In this document: one piece after another, positions 1-9,279 of the stretch
How the letters are laid out: every line of letters starts with the position of its first letter
Position numbering within the stretch: position 1 is the first letter of the stretch
Source: an uncultured Bradyrhizobium sp.
GTDB taxonomy: Bacteria; Pseudomonadota; Alphaproteobacteria; Rhizobiales; Xanthobacteraceae
Direction: 5' to 3'
Length of the DNA stretch: 64,000 bases
Assembly (NCBI RefSeq): GCF_936943645.1
Contig: NZ_CAKZJO010000043.1
Coordinates: 1 to 64,000 of the forward strand
The notes under the pieces: model-generated
What the model saw: only the letters and a program-made list of their open reading frames with translations
The model's database searches: none
Told to the model about the DNA's origin: nothing
Made by a program: the position numbers and the translations under genes

Positions 1-128
1 CCAGCCTTGAGCCCGTCTGATCGCAGGTCTACTTCCCTCCCAGTTGCTCTTGGATGTGAGGGCGATGCGATCGAGCAAAGCTCGGGCGAAACAAGCCGCG
101 AGGTCGTGAAGTCATGTCTGGCAAGATC

Positions 129-213
129 GTAGGATGGGTAGAGCGAAGCGAAACCCATCGTCCTTCCGCGAGGAGGATGCGTGATGGGTTTCGCTTCGCT
201 CTACCCATCCTAC
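129..213. repeat. Long perfect inverted repeat (intergenic palindromic element)
   Basis: Positions 129-159 and 183-213 are perfect reverse complements over 31 bases, separated by 23 bases. The arms contain the tract GGATGGGTAGAGCGAAGCG. It is of the same general style as the other GTAGGRTGGG-type palindromes in this window and is best read as a dispersed rhizobial intergenic repeat. It is not a coding region. Confidence 0.75.
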
Positions 214-241
214 AAGCGCTGCGTGCCACAACCTCGATCTC

Positions 242-331
242 GTAGGGTGGGCAAAGCGCAAGCGTGCCCACGTCCTGTTGCTGATGGAAGGAGATCGTGG
301 GCACGGCGCAGTGCGCCTTTGCCCACCCTAC
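242..331. repeat. Dispersed palindromic repeat, GTAGGGTGGGCAAAGCG type
   Basis: The left arm begins GTAGGGTGGGCAAAGCG and the right arm ends with its complement CTTTGCCCACCCTAC. The internal part of each arm also pairs (GTGCCCACG with CGTGGGCAC). A close copy lies at 32900-32974 and a related one at 49344-49432, so this is a repeat family and not a gene-specific terminator. Confidence 0.8.
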
Positions 332-438
332 GCCGCCGCTGGGATGTGCACTGGAGCATCGCAACGACAAACGTGGAGAGAACTCGTGCCACACGCCGCT
401 CTCGTGCCCTGACATTGACGCGCCATGACTCGAACGGA

Positions 439-1197
439 TCACACGTGCTGGCCGCCGTTGATGTGGATCTCGGCGCCGTTGACGTAGGAGCTGGTGTCCG
501 TGCACAGCACGTAAATGATCTTGGCGACCTCGTCGGGCGTGCCGAGGCGGTGCATCGGGATCTGCTGTTCGACGATCTTCTCGGTGCCCGGCGACAGGAT
601 CGAGGTGTCGATCTCACCCGGCGCGATCGCATTCACGCGCACGCCGACGCGGCCGAAATCGGACGCCATCTCGCGCGTCAGCGCGGCGAGCGCGGCCTTC
701 GAGGTGGCGTAGGCGGCGCCCGCGAAGGGGTGCACGCGCGAGCCGGCGATCGAGGTGACGTTCACGACCGAGCCCTTGGCTGCCTTCAATTCCTCGATCA
801 GCCCGCGCGCGATCATGATCGGCGCGAAGAAGTTGACGTGGAAGACATGCGTCCAGGTGTCGAGATCGGTATCGACCGAGCCGAGCCGGGAGCCGCCCGG
901 GCCCTTCGGCGAGATCGCGGCGTTGTTGACCAGCGCATGCAGCGTGCCGCCCTCGAGCCGGTCGCGGATCTCGGCGATCGCGCGCGCGGTGTCCTCGGGA
1001 TTGCCGAGATCGACCTGGATGTGGTCCTCGGGCCCGGCGTCCCACGGGCAGTCCTCCGGGAAGGGATGCCGCGAGCAGGTGATGACGCGCCAGCCCGCCG
1101 ACGAGAAGCGGATCACGGTGGCGTGGCCGATCCCGCGGCTGGCTCCAGTCAGGAGCAGCGTGCGGCGCGGCGCATTGGACGAATGCGGCATGGACAT
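439..1197 (-). CDS. SDR family NAD(P)-dependent oxidoreductase
   Basis: A 252-residue classical short-chain dehydrogenase/reductase. The Rossmann nucleotide-binding motif TGASRGIG is at residues 17-24 and NNAA at 91-94. The catalytic Ser-Tyr-Lys triad reads S149, Y163 and K167 (YATSK). The C-terminus has the usual GGQHV-like ending of 3-oxoacyl-ACP-reductase-like SDRs. The ATG at 1197 gives a family-typical length. It lies 19 bases downstream of pdxH on the same strand and may be co-transcribed with it. The substrate cannot be told from sequence; cytoplasmic NAD(P)-dependent alcohol/ketone interconversion is inferred from the family. Confidence 0.88.
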   Translation of the reverse strand: MSMPHSSNAPRRTLLLTGASRGIGHATVIRFSSAGWRVITCSRHPFPEDCPWDAGPEDHIQVDLGNPEDTARAIAEIRDRLEGGTLHALVNNAAISPKGPGGSRLGSVDTDLDTWTHVFHVNFFAPIMIARGLIEELKAAKGSVVNVTSIAGSRVHPFAGAAYATSKAALAALTREMASDFGRVGVRVNAIAPGEIDTSILSPGTEKIVEQQIPMHRLGTPDEVAKIIYVLCTDTSSYVNGAEIHINGGQHV

Positions 1198-1216
1198 CTT
1201 TCAGGTCGGCCCAATC

Positions 1217-1858
1217 TTACGGATACATCCGCGTCTTGGACCACGGTTGGCCGGCCGCGTCACGGCGAAATTCGATGCGGTCATGCAAGCGGAACGGGCG
1301 GTCGTGCCAGAACTCGATCCGCGAGGGCGTGATGCGCCAGCCGCTCCAGCCCGGCGGCCGCGGCACTTCGCCGATGACGTGTCTGGCCGCGACCTTTGCG
1401 ATGGCCTGCTCGAAGGCGAAGCGGCTCTCCAGCGCCTCGGACTGCTTGCTCGCCCAGGCCCCGATCTGCGCCTGCTTGGGCCGGGTGGCGAAATAGGCGT
1501 CGGCCTCAGTGTCGGTCACCGGCGTCACGTTGCCGCGGATGCGGACCTGACGGCGCAGCGACTTCCAGTGAAAAAGTAAAGCGGCCTTAGGATTTGCGGC
1601 GAGTTCGCGGCCCTTCTGGCTCGCGATGTGGCTGTAGAACACGAAACCCTCGGTATCGAAGCCTTTCATCAGCACCATGCGCACATCGGGCAGGCCGTCA
1701 GGGTCGACAGTTGCAAGCGCCATCGCGTTCGGGTCGTTCGGCTCACTCTTGATGGCTTCGTTCAGCCAAGCATCGAACAGCGCAAAGGGCTCGTCGGCGG
1801 CGGTGAAATCACCGGATGTTAAGGGTGTCTGGTGTTTCATCGAGGTCGTGTCGGTCAT
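1217..1858 (-). CDS. pdxH: Pyridoxamine 5'-phosphate oxidase
   Basis: The 213-residue length fits PdxH, the FMN enzyme that oxidises pyridoxine- or pyridoxamine-5'-phosphate to pyridoxal 5'-phosphate. Visible family features are [13 protein letters not shown] near residue 43, the RMVLMKGFD strand, [14 protein letters not shown], and the C-terminal RIEFW and RLHDRIEF blocks ending in an aromatic/Pro tail (RMYP). The ATG at 1858 is the natural start. The downstream SDR gene is 19 bases away. The divergent surface-antigen gene begins immediately upstream, so the two share a very short promoter region. Confidence 0.95.
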   Translation of the reverse strand: MTDTTSMKHQTPLTSGDFTAADEPFALFDAWLNEAIKSEPNDPNAMALATVDPDGLPDVRMVLMKGFDTEGFVFYSHIASQKGRELAANPKAALLFHWKSLRRQVRIRGNVTPVTDTEADAYFATRPKQAQIGAWASKQSEALESRFAFEQAIAKVAARHVIGEVPRPPGWSGWRITPSRIEFWHDRPFRLHDRIEFRRDAAGQPWSKTRMYP

Positions 1859-1872
1859 GTCTGGAGTCCGAG

Positions 1873-2379
1873 TTGCGTCCCGCGGCCCAAAACGCGTTGT
1901 TGTCCGCTACCGCCCTATATAGGGCATGGGGACGCGTTGGCCTATCGGCGATCCGGCCGTCCGGCGTTGCCCTGACGATCATTCTCATCGGGCTCGGCAC
2001 CGGCGGCTGCAGCTTTTCCCGCGGCGACAAGAGTGCCTACGCCAAGGCCGACGACAGTGACCTGACCGGTTCGATTGCGACGCCGGCCAGGGACGCCCCG
2101 CCGACCGAGACCGATCTTGCCTTTGCCCGCAACGCCGCTTCCGACGTCCTCAGCAAGGGCGACAAGGATTCCAGCCAGCACTGGGAGAATCCGGACACCG
2201 GGGCACGCGGCTCGGTGACGCCGATCGCGCAATCCTATGCCGCTGAGGACGGCCGCAAATGCCGTGATTTCCTGGCGAGCTACGTCAACGGCAAGACCGA
2301 GAGCTGGCTCCAGGGCGCCGGCTGCCAAAGCAGCCGTGGCCGTTGGGAGATTCATACGCTAAAGCCGTGGCGGAGCTAG
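1873..2379 (+). CDS. RT0821/Lpp0805-like surface protein, probable lipoprotein
   Basis: The C-terminal half has the pattern of small alphaproteobacterial surface antigens of the RT0821/Lpp0805 family. It has a conserved [14 protein letters not shown] block, then CRDF, then GxACQ-type GAGCQ and a final W. A hydrophobic segment ending in GLGTGGC suggests a signal peptide and perhaps a lipid-modified Cys, although the lipobox is weak. The start is uncertain. An ATG at 1816 would overlap divergent pdxH. I chose TTG at 1873 because GGAG lies 6 bases upstream; TTG codons at 1897 and 1900 are also possible. Its function is unknown; an envelope location is inferred. Confidence 0.7.
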   Translation: MRPAAQNALLSATALYRAWGRVGLSAIRPSGVALTIILIGLGTGGCSFSRGDKSAYAKADDSDLTGSIATPARDAPPTETDLAFARNAASDVLSKGDKDSSQHWENPDTGARGSVTPIAQSYAAEDGRKCRDFLASYVNGKTESWLQGAGCQSSRGRWEIHTLKPWRS

Positions 2380-2487
2380 GATTCGTTCGCCTGACTAGTT
2401 GCAAAAATGCCACTCCGCCCCCACATGGATGGCAGGTGGGGCGGGGAGCCCTTTGAACAATTCGATTTCTTGAAGGAGACGTGACGG

Positions 2488-3450
2488 ATGCGCGACCCCT
2501 ATGAGGTCTTGGGGGTGCCGCGGAGCGCCAGCGCTGCCGCGATCAAGAGCGCCTATCGCAAGCTTGCCAAGAAGCATCATCCCGACAGCAACAAGGACGA
2601 CCCGAAAGCCGCCGAGCGCTTCTCCGAGATCAACTCGGCGAACGAGATCGTCGGCGACGAGGACAAGCGCAAGCAGTTCGACCGCGGCGAGATCGACGCC
2701 GAGGGCAAGCCGCGCTTCCAGGGGTTTCCGGGCGGCGGCGGGCCGCGCGGCCGTGCCGGTCCCGGCGGGTTCGAAAGCTATTCGTTCCGCTCCGGCGGGG
2801 GCCCCGGCGCGGGCGGGGGCGCGTTCGAGGACATCCTCAACAGCATGTTCGGCGGCGGGATGCGCGGCGCGCGTCCCGGGGCCGGCGGTGCCGGGCAGTT
2901 CGAATTTGACACCGGCGGGGTCGGGCTCGATCTCGACGTCAACGTCGCCATGTCCGTCTCGCTGGAGGAATCGGTCGGAGGTGGCGAGAAGCGCGTCCGG
3001 CTGCCGACAGGCAAGGAGCTCAACGTCAAGATTCCGGCTGGCGTCACCGAGGGCCAGCAGATCCGGCTCCGGGGACAGGGCGAGAGCGCGCAGGGCCATC
3101 CGCCTGGCGACCTCCTGATCACCATCAACATCGCGCCGCACCCGTTCTTCAAGGTCGACGGTGCCGACCTCAGGATCGACCTGCCGGTCACGCTCTACGA
3201 GGCGGTGCTGGGCGGCAAGGTCCGCGTGCCCACCCTCGGCAATGCCGTCGAGCTTTCGGTCCCCAAAAACACCTCCAGCGGCCGGACCTTCCGCCTCAAG
3301 GGCAAAGGTCTGCCAAAATCTGGTGGAACCGGGGATCTCTTCGTCACCATCAGGATTATGCTACCGGATGGGAACGACGCCGAGCTTGAAGCATTGATGG
3401 AGAAGTGGCGGGACCAGCACCCCTACAATCCACGTAGCGGGCTTGGTTAG
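2488..3450 (+). CDS. DnaJ C-terminal domain protein (CbpA-like J-protein)
   Basis: A 320-residue class B J-protein. The J domain occupies residues 2-70 with the HPD motif at 31-33, followed by a Gly/Phe-rich linker (about 75-140). Two C-terminal substrate-binding beta domains follow, with GDLLITINI and GDLFVTIRI as the paired signature strands. No CxxCxGxG zinc fingers are present, which separates it from DnaJ proper and matches CbpA or DnaJ-C chaperones that stimulate DnaK. The start is supported by AAGGAGA ending 9 bases before the ATG. It stands alone, and a hairpin follows 34 bases after the stop codon. Confidence 0.92.
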   Translation: MRDPYEVLGVPRSASAAAIKSAYRKLAKKHHPDSNKDDPKAAERFSEINSANEIVGDEDKRKQFDRGEIDAEGKPRFQGFPGGGGPRGRAGPGGFESYSFRSGGGPGAGGGAFEDILNSMFGGGMRGARPGAGGAGQFEFDTGGVGLDLDVNVAMSVSLEESVGGGEKRVRLPTGKELNVKIPAGVTEGQQIRLRGQGESAQGHPPGDLLITINIAPHPFFKVDGADLRIDLPVTLYEAVLGGKVRVPTLGNAVELSVPKNTSSGRTFRLKGKGLPKSGGTGDLFVTIRIMLPDGNDAELEALMEKWRDQHPYNPRSGLG

Positions 3451-3484
3451 GCGTTCGAACTAAAGGGGTTCTCCTAAAGGCCTA

Positions 3485-3509
3485 GGGCATCGTCCGGGAG
3501 ATGATGCCC
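3485..3509 (+). terminator. Hairpin after the J-protein gene, possible terminator
   Basis: GGGCATCGTC (3485-3494) pairs with GATGATGCCC (3500-3509) with one G-T wobble around a 5-base loop. It begins 34 bases after the stop codon at 3450. No T-run follows, so it would be Rho-assisted or simply protect the 3' end. Confidence 0.4.
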
Positions 3510-3585
3510 ATCATATGCCGGAGGCGTGGTAGCGCTTCATGCACTCGACGTGTCGGCTGTCCGGCGGGGCAGCCGATAAAAAGGT

Positions 3586-3699
3586 GCGGCCTCGAGAGGG
3601 GGACCAGCGCGGTACCAAAAACCCCAATCGAGGCCGCCCGCGTCGATCGGCGGATCGAACGCTACTCATAATCGCGTGATCACCCGGTGCGATAATGAG
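3586..3699. other. Gene-free segment with two consecutive hairpins
   Basis: Within the 346-base gap 3451-3796 no convincing ORF is present. GCGGCCTCGA at 3586-3595 is perfectly complementary to TCGAGGCCGC at 3628-3637. Shortly after, CTCATAATCGC (3665-3675) pairs with GCGATAATGAG (3689-3699) with one mismatch. The arrangement could be a structured small RNA or a degenerate repeat. I do not recognise a known RNA family. Confidence 0.3.
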
Positions 3700-3764
3700 A
3701 CGCGCCGATGTCTTGATTCCAAATTTTCAATGACGGAATCTAGGCACCGCGCCTTTTGAAGCAC

Positions 3765-3783
3765 GCCCAAGCGAAGCTTGGGC
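3765..3783. terminator. Short hairpin between convergent genes, possible terminator
   Basis: GCCCAAGC, GAA loop, GCTTGGGC form a perfect 8-base-pair stem just downstream (minus strand) of the anti-sigma factor stop codon at 3797. No T-tract follows on either strand, so the assignment is tentative. Confidence 0.35.
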
Positions 3784-3796
3784 TATGGCGGGTTGT

Positions 3797-4567
3797 CTAG
3801 GTACCGTTTTTCTCGGCCTGATCGTAGACGGCCTGCGCCACCTTGGTCAGCCGCTCGCGGTCGCCGCCGCCGCTGACGACGTAGCCGACGCCGCGCTCGG
3901 CCCAGAACAATGCGCCGTCCTTGTCCGTCCTGGCGTAGCGCATTTGCGTCGCACCATTCTCGGTCTTGGCGGTGTAGATCGTGTAGCGCTCGCCCGACGT
4001 GCCCTCATACATCAGGAACGAGGCCGGGCCGCTCGGGCCCGGCAAGAGCCGGCCCCCGACGAGCTTCAGCCCGCTCGCCTCCAAATTCGGCGCGAACACG
4101 GTCCAGCCGCAGCGCCGGGTCAGCCAGGCCTGCAGGTGGTCGCGCTCGTTGCCGCCGACCTCGACGGGGTGGCGGACCTCGACGACATAAAGGCGGTGGG
4201 CGTCGAGCGCGTCCGCCGTAAAGCTCTGGAAGGCCGAGGGCGCGCTGGCGGCGCCATGCGCGACCCAGCCAGCCGAGCCGCCGGCCACGAAAGCGACCAG
4301 CACGGCCGCGGCGGCGCCATAGAGCCATTGCCGCGGCCGGCGTTCCAGCCGCTCGAGCTCCAGCCGCGCCGGCACCGGCTCCTGGGCGATGGAATCGTAG
4401 CGCGCGTGCAGCATCTCCGCCATGGACCGCCAGGACTGCACCCGTTCGGCGTCCTCGGGGTGGGCGGCAAGCCAGGCCTCGACATCGGCGCGGCGCTCGG
4501 CCGGCAGCTCGCCGTCGACATAGGCGTGCAGTTCGTCCTCGGTCACTGGGATATTGCGGTCGTTCAT
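3797..4567 (-). CDS. Anti-sigma factor, membrane-anchored
   Basis: A 256-residue protein. The N-terminal cytoplasmic segment starts with a typical anti-sigma helix (ELHAYVDGELP, residues 12-22) but lacks the HxxxCxxC zinc-binding residues. One transmembrane helix lies at about 82-104 (WLYGAAAAVLVAFVAGG). A periplasmic domain of about 150 residues follows. The gene is 106 bases downstream of an ECF sigma factor on the same strand, the usual arrangement for a sigma/anti-sigma pair. By family knowledge it should sequester that sigma factor at the membrane until a periplasmic signal arrives; the signal is unknown. Confidence 0.85.
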   Translation of the reverse strand: MNDRNIPVTEDELHAYVDGELPAERRADVEAWLAAHPEDAERVQSWRSMAEMLHARYDSIAQEPVPARLELERLERRPRQWLYGAAAAVLVAFVAGGSAGWVAHGAASAPSAFQSFTADALDAHRLYVVEVRHPVEVGGNERDHLQAWLTRRCGWTVFAPNLEASGLKLVGGRLLPGPSGPASFLMYEGTSGERYTIYTAKTENGATQMRYARTDKDGALFWAERGVGYVVSGGGDRERLTKVAQAVYDQAEKNGT

Positions 4568-4673
4568 ATCGATCGTCTCTGGCTCTGTGGCCCTAAAAGT
4601 CGTTCAAAGCTCAACTTCGTTCGCTGCACCGGAAAGCTGCAGGCGAAACACACGCGATGCATCAACCCTGCCA

Positions 4674-5162
4674 TCATTTCACCCGCCTGAGCGCCGGGCG
4701 CTCGCCCTCCAGCGAGGCCTTGACGTGGGCGCGGGCGCGGGCGAGGCGTGACATCACGGTGCCGATCGGCACGCCCTGGATGTCGGCGACCTCGCGGTAG
4801 CTCATGCCCTCCAGCATCACCAGCAGCAGCACCGAGCGCTGCTCCTCGACGAGCGTCGCCAGAGCCCTCTCGATGTCGCGCCCTTCGGCTTCGGTGCCGC
4901 TGGCATCCGGGTTGTTCTCCGTCAGTTGCATGAATTGCGGCCGCCTTGCCAGCGAGCGCCGCCGATTCTTGTTGAGATTGGTCAGGATCGTGTAGAGCCA
5001 GCTCCTGACGTCGCCTCCGAGAAACAAGCGCTCCGAACGCAGGGCCCGCACCAGCGTGTCTTGCACCAGATCGTCGGCCGCGTCCGCATCGCGCGTCAGC
5101 GCGCGGGCGTAGCGGCGCAACGCCGGGATCATGGCTTCCACACTCTGGCGAAACGCACTCAT
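4674..5162 (-). CDS. ECF-type RNA polymerase sigma factor
   Basis: The ORF has sigma region 2 (ALTRDADAADDLVQDTLVRAL) and region 2.4 (GDVRSWLYTILTNLNKNRRR). Region 4 has a helix-turn-helix (MSYREVADIQGVPIGTVMSRLARAR), which fits the extracytoplasmic-function sigma family. I place the start at the ATG at 5162 (MSAFRQ), which sits right before the conserved helices and gives 162 residues. An upstream in-frame ATG at 5210 would give 178 residues; neither has a strong ribosome-binding site. It is followed by its probable anti-sigma factor and is divergent from fabI. The regulon and inducing stress are not visible. Confidence 0.9.
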   Translation of the reverse strand: MSAFRQSVEAMIPALRRYARALTRDADAADDLVQDTLVRALRSERLFLGGDVRSWLYTILTNLNKNRRRSLARRPQFMQLTENNPDASGTEAEGRDIERALATLVEEQRSVLLLVMLEGMSYREVADIQGVPIGTVMSRLARARAHVKASLEGERPALRRVK

Positions 5163-5335
5163 TGCGGTCTTGACGTCCTGATGTCGGGCGCGAGCGCCCA
5201 TAGCGATCATAACACCCGAATGGAACGGCTATTCCGGCGCTCGAAACAGCGTTAACGCGGCGTATTAGGGCTGTACCGCAGGGGAGGGCTGGTGTACCTC
5301 CAGACCTTACCAAGAGTGCGACGGGACGTTCAAAA

Positions 5336-6151
5336 ATGGCGCAGAATTCAGGTCTGATGCAAGGCAAGCGCGGCGTGATCCTCGGCCTTGCCAACAACCG
5401 CTCGATCGCCTGGGGCATCGCCAAGGCATGCCACGCCGCCGGCGCCGAGCTCGCCTTCACCTATCAGGGCGATGCGTTGAAGAAGCGCGTCGAACCGCTC
5501 GCCGCCGAGATCGGTGGTCTCGTGCTCGGCCATTGCGACGTCACCGATGCCGCGACCATCGACGCCGCGTTCGCGGTGCTGCAGGAGAAGTGGGGCAAGA
5601 TCGACTTCCTGGTGCACGCGATCGCCTATGGCGAGCAGCTCGACGGCCGCTACGTCGACACCACGGCAGAGAACTTCTCCAAGTCGATGCTGATCTCCTG
5701 CTACTCGTTCACGGCGGTGGCGCAGCGCGCCGAGAAGCTGATGACGGACGGCGGCTCGTTGATCACGCTCTCCTATTACGGCGCCGAGAAGTGGATGCCG
5801 CATTACAACGTGATGGGCGTGGCCAAGGCGGCGCTCGAAGCCAGCGTGCGCTATCTCGCCGCCGATCTCGGCGAGAAGAACATCCGCGTCAACGCGATCT
5901 CGGCAGGTCCGATCAAGACGCTCGCGGCGTCCGGCATCGGCGACTTCCGCTATATCCTGAAGTGGAACGAGAACAATTCGCCGATGCGGCGCAACGTGTC
6001 GACCGAGGACGTCGGCGGCAGCGCGCTGTATCTCCTCTCCGACCTCTCGCGCGGCGTCACCGGCGAGGTGCATCACGTCGATTCCGGCTATCACGTGCTC
6101 GGCATGAAGCGCCCGGACGCGCCGGATATCTCGTTCGGCGGGAAGGACTAG
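5336..6151 (+). CDS. fabI: Enoyl-[acyl-carrier-protein] reductase (NADH)
   Basis: The 271-residue protein matches FabI, the NADH-dependent enzyme of the last step of each fatty-acid elongation cycle. Characteristic features are the atypical nucleotide loop GLANNRSIAWGIA (residues 17-29) and the FabI active site, with Y147 in SYYGAE and the Y157-x6-K164 pair in YNVMGVAK. The block ISAGPIKTLAASGI is also typical. The start at 5336 gives MAQNSGLMQGKRGVILG, the standard N-terminus. The phosphatase gene begins 13 bases after the stop codon, so the two genes are probably co-transcribed. Confidence 0.96.
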   Translation: MAQNSGLMQGKRGVILGLANNRSIAWGIAKACHAAGAELAFTYQGDALKKRVEPLAAEIGGLVLGHCDVTDAATIDAAFAVLQEKWGKIDFLVHAIAYGEQLDGRYVDTTAENFSKSMLISCYSFTAVAQRAEKLMTDGGSLITLSYYGAEKWMPHYNVMGVAKAALEASVRYLAADLGEKNIRVNAISAGPIKTLAASGIGDFRYILKWNENNSPMRRNVSTEDVGGSALYLLSDLSRGVTGEVHHVDSGYHVLGMKRPDAPDISFGGKD

Positions 6152-6164
6152 CCTTCGAAACGCG

Positions 6165-6764
6165 ATGCCCGTGCCCACGATCTACTATCTTCGCCACGGC
6201 GAGACCGAGTGGAACGCGCTCGGCAGGCTTCAGGGCACCAAGGACATTCCGTTGAATGCGCGCGGGCGCGGCCAGGCCGTACAGGCAGGCAGCATTCTCG
6301 CCGACCTGTTCAAGCGCGAGGGGCGCGACAAGGCTTCGTTGCCTTACGTGTCGAGCCCGCTCGGCCGTGCGCGCCAGACCATGGAACTCGCACGCGGCAA
6401 GCTCGAACTGCCGGTCGCCGACTATGGGCTCGATGATCGGCTGCGCGAAATCGGCTATGGCAGCTGGGAAGGGCTGACGCTGGCCGAGAGCGAGGCGACT
6501 GATCCCGACGTGTACGCCCGGCGCCTCGCCGACAAATGGACCGTGGGCCCCGCCGGCGGGGAGACCTATGCCGACGTCCAGGTCCGCGTGCGCGCCTGGT
6601 ACGACCAGCTGCAGACCGACACCGTCGCGGTCGCCCATGGCGGGACATGCCGGGCCTTGATGGTTTCGCTCGGGCTGGAGACCCCGCTCAGCGCTGCCGA
6701 GCTCTATATCGAGCAGGGCGCGGTCTACGTGTTTCGCGACGGGCGGCTGGAGAAGTTCAGTTAG
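6165..6764 (+). CDS. Histidine phosphatase family protein (phosphoglycerate mutase-like)
   Basis: A 199-residue histidine phosphatase. The catalytic RHGETEWN motif is at residues 9-16, SSPLGRARQT supplies the second Arg, and VAVAHGGTCRAL supplies the second catalytic His near residue 157. This set defines the branch-1 histidine phosphatase/GpmB fold. It may act as a broad phosphatase rather than a glycolytic mutase; the substrate is not determinable. It starts 13 bases after fabI in the same orientation. Confidence 0.9.
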   Translation: MPVPTIYYLRHGETEWNALGRLQGTKDIPLNARGRGQAVQAGSILADLFKREGRDKASLPYVSSPLGRARQTMELARGKLELPVADYGLDDRLREIGYGSWEGLTLAESEATDPDVYARRLADKWTVGPAGGETYADVQVRVRAWYDQLQTDTVAVAHGGTCRALMVSLGLETPLSAAELYIEQGAVYVFRDGRLEKFS

Positions 6765-6882
6765 GGGCGAGGCATTGCCCCACCCTCCGCCGTCAAGCCC
6801 GGCCATGACGAGCTTGGCGGGCATTTGACCCTCTTTTCAGGGCGAGTTAAGTCAGCACTGACTTACGAGCCTGCGAGCAGCA

Positions 6883-7971
6883 ATGTCCTTCAACACCTTC
6901 GGCCACATGTTCCGCGTCACCACCTTCGGCGAGAGCCATGGGGTGGCCATCGGCTGCGTGGTCGACGGCTGCCCGCCCATGATCCCGCTGACCGAGGCCG
7001 ACATCCAGGGCGACCTCGACCGCCGCCGGCCCGGCCAGTCGCGCTTCACCACCCAGCGCCAGGAGCCGGATCAGGTCAAGATCCTGTCCGGCGTGATGGC
7101 GCATCCGGAGACCGGGGTGCAGGTGACGACGGGCACGCCGATCGGACTCCTGATCGAGAACACCGACCAGCGCTCCAAGGACTATTCCGAGATCAAGGAC
7201 AAGTTTCGGCCCGGTCACGCCGACTTCACCTATGAGGCCAAATACGGCCTGCGCGACTATCGTGGCGGCGGCCGCTCCTCGGCGCGCGAGACCGCGACGC
7301 GGGTCGCCGCCGGCGCCATCGCGCGAAGGGTGCTGCCCGACGTGAAGGTGCGCGGCGCGCTGGTGCAGATCGGTCCGCACAAGATCGACCGCGCGAAGTG
7401 GGACTGGGACGAGATCGCCAAAAATCCGTTCTTCTGCCCGGACAAGGACAAGGCGGCATTTTTCGAAACCTATCTCGACGGCATCCGCAAGAGCGGCTCC
7501 TCGATCGGCGCGGTCATCGAGGTCGTTGCCGAAGGCGTGCCGGCGGGCCTTGGCGCGCCGATCTACGCCAAGCTCGATTCCGATCTGGCGGGTGCGATGA
7601 TGACCATCAATGCCGTGAAGGGCGTCGAGATCGGCGCCGGCTTCGGCGCGGCGGAATTGACTGGCGAAGAGAACGCCGACGAGATGCGCACCGGCAATGA
7701 CGGCACGCGCTTCCTGTCCAACCATGCCGGCGGCGTCCTTGGAGGCATTTCCACCGGACAGCCGATCGTGGTGCGCTTTGCGGTGAAACCGACCTCGTCG
7801 ATCCTGCAGCCGCGCCTCACCGTCGACCGCCACGGCGCCGATACCGAGATCTTCACCAAGGGGCGCCACGACCCCTGCGTCGGCATCCGCGCCGTCCCGG
7901 TCGGCGAAGCCATGATGGCCTGCGTGCTGGCGGATCATTTCTTGCGCGACCGCGGGCAGGTGGGGCGCTAG
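6883..7971 (+). CDS. aroC: Chorismate synthase
   Basis: A 362-residue enzyme matching AroC, which converts 5-enolpyruvylshikimate-3-phosphate to chorismate using reduced FMN as the final shared step of aromatic amino-acid synthesis. All three family signatures are visible: GESHG with its catalytic His near the N-terminus, [19 protein letters not shown] in the middle, and the C-terminal [16 protein letters not shown]. The length is full. The ATG at 6883 starts [18 protein letters not shown], the conserved N-terminus. It is followed by a separately starting cyclase gene 75 bases downstream. Confidence 0.97.
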   Translation: MSFNTFGHMFRVTTFGESHGVAIGCVVDGCPPMIPLTEADIQGDLDRRRPGQSRFTTQRQEPDQVKILSGVMAHPETGVQVTTGTPIGLLIENTDQRSKDYSEIKDKFRPGHADFTYEAKYGLRDYRGGGRSSARETATRVAAGAIARRVLPDVKVRGALVQIGPHKIDRAKWDWDEIAKNPFFCPDKDKAAFFETYLDGIRKSGSSIGAVIEVVAEGVPAGLGAPIYAKLDSDLAGAMMTINAVKGVEIGAGFGAAELTGEENADEMRTGNDGTRFLSNHAGGVLGGISTGQPIVVRFAVKPTSSILQPRLTVDRHGADTEIFTKGRHDPCVGIRAVPVGEAMMACVLADHFLRDRGQVGR

Positions 7972-8046
7972 CAAACGGTCTGCTTGTCGCGGTACTAGCC
8001 CACCGCCCAGCTTGACGATCCCGCAACTTCGTCCGCAAATGCGGGC

Positions 8047-9237
8047 ATGCAAAACTCCGAGCTCCACCGTATCACCAACTGGCTGATCGACGGCGCGAGG
8101 TCGTCCGGAACTCCGGCCGAGATGATCGCCGACGTTTGCGAGCATCTGGTCGCGGCCGGCCTGCCGCTGTGGCGGTTCGGCATCTTCATCCGCACGCTGC
8201 ATCCTGAAATCTTCGGCCGCAACTTCATCTGGCGGCAGGGCCAGGAGGTCGAGATCGGCACCGTCGATTTCGCGATCCTGGACACGCCCGAATTCGCCGC
8301 TAGCCCGCTCCGCATCGTCTTTGAGCAGGGAGTGGAAGTTCGCGGCCGCATCGGCGGTCACGACGGCGGGCGGTTTCCGATTCTCGACGATCTGCAGGCC
8401 GAAGGGGCGACCGACTATCTCGCGGTGCCCATGCCGTTTCTCGACGGCTCGGTCCACGCGACGAGCTGGGTGACACGGCATCCCGGCGGCTTCACCGACG
8501 ATCATGTCGCAGCCATCCGCTCCATCGTGACGCCGCTGGCGCGCGTCAGCGAGATCATCAGCCTGCGCCGCACCGCCGAGATGCTGCTGGACACCTATGT
8601 CGGCAACCGCGCCGGCGCGCGCATCCTCGGCGGCCAGATCCGCCGCGGCCACAACGACACCATGCAGGCCGCGATCTGGCTGTCGGATCTGCGCGGCTTC
8701 ACCGCGCTGTCGGACCGCCTGCCGCCTGAAACGGTCGTCCAGATCCTCAATCATTATTTCGACTGTCAGGTCACCGCGATCCGGGGCCATGGCGGCGAGG
8801 TCCTGAAGTTCATGGGTGACGGCCTGCTCGCGGTGTTCCCGATCGACGAATATGTGGGCGATGCCACCCATGTCTGCTCGCGCGTGCTGGAGGCCGCGCA
8901 CGAATCCCGCGCCAGCGTCGAGGCGCTGGCCTTTCCGGTCGGCGACGTCGTCGAGCGCTTCCGCTTCGGCGTCGCGCTCCACGTCGGCAACATCCTCTAC
9001 GGCAATATCGGCGGCGGCAACCGGCTCGACTTCACCTGCATCGGCCCCGCCGTCAATCTCGCGGCACGGCTCGAGAAGATCACGAGCCGCCTTGGGCGGA
9101 CGGTCGTCGCCTCGGAAGGCTTTGCCAATGCCTGCCGCCACGATTGGCGCGAACTCGGCGAGTTTCCGATCGCCGGATTTTCCAAGGCGCAGCGGGTATA
9201 TGGGCTCGGCGAAGAGACGCCGGTGGCGATGGCGTGA
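8047..9237 (+). CDS. Adenylate/guanylate cyclase domain-containing protein
   Basis: A 396-residue soluble protein. The N-terminal 180 residues form an uncharacterised sensor-like region. Residues about 205-390 are a class III nucleotidyl cyclase catalytic domain. The two metal-binding aspartates are D214 (WLSDLRGFTALSD) and D258 (EVLKFMGDGL). Lys at 254 in the substrate-specifying position favours ATP. The LDFTCIGPAVNLAARLE block is also typical. The gene probably makes cAMP in response to an unknown cytoplasmic signal; rhizobia carry many such cyclases. No transmembrane segment is visible. Confidence 0.9.
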   Translation: MQNSELHRITNWLIDGARSSGTPAEMIADVCEHLVAAGLPLWRFGIFIRTLHPEIFGRNFIWRQGQEVEIGTVDFAILDTPEFAASPLRIVFEQGVEVRGRIGGHDGGRFPILDDLQAEGATDYLAVPMPFLDGSVHATSWVTRHPGGFTDDHVAAIRSIVTPLARVSEIISLRRTAEMLLDTYVGNRAGARILGGQIRRGHNDTMQAAIWLSDLRGFTALSDRLPPETVVQILNHYFDCQVTAIRGHGGEVLKFMGDGLLAVFPIDEYVGDATHVCSRVLEAAHESRASVEALAFPVGDVVERFRFGVALHVGNILYGNIGGGNRLDFTCIGPAVNLAARLEKITSRLGRTVVASEGFANACRHDWRELGEFPIAGFSKAQRVYGLGEETPVAMA

Positions 9238-9279
9238 CGCGGCGGCAGACGTGATCGTCCGCCGCCGCGCCGGCGCGCG

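Noticed and set aside
6847..9141. A 764-codon minus-strand ORF opposite aroC and the cyclase
   Set aside because: High-GC shadow frame: it carries no recognisable motif and is opposite genes with full family motifs.
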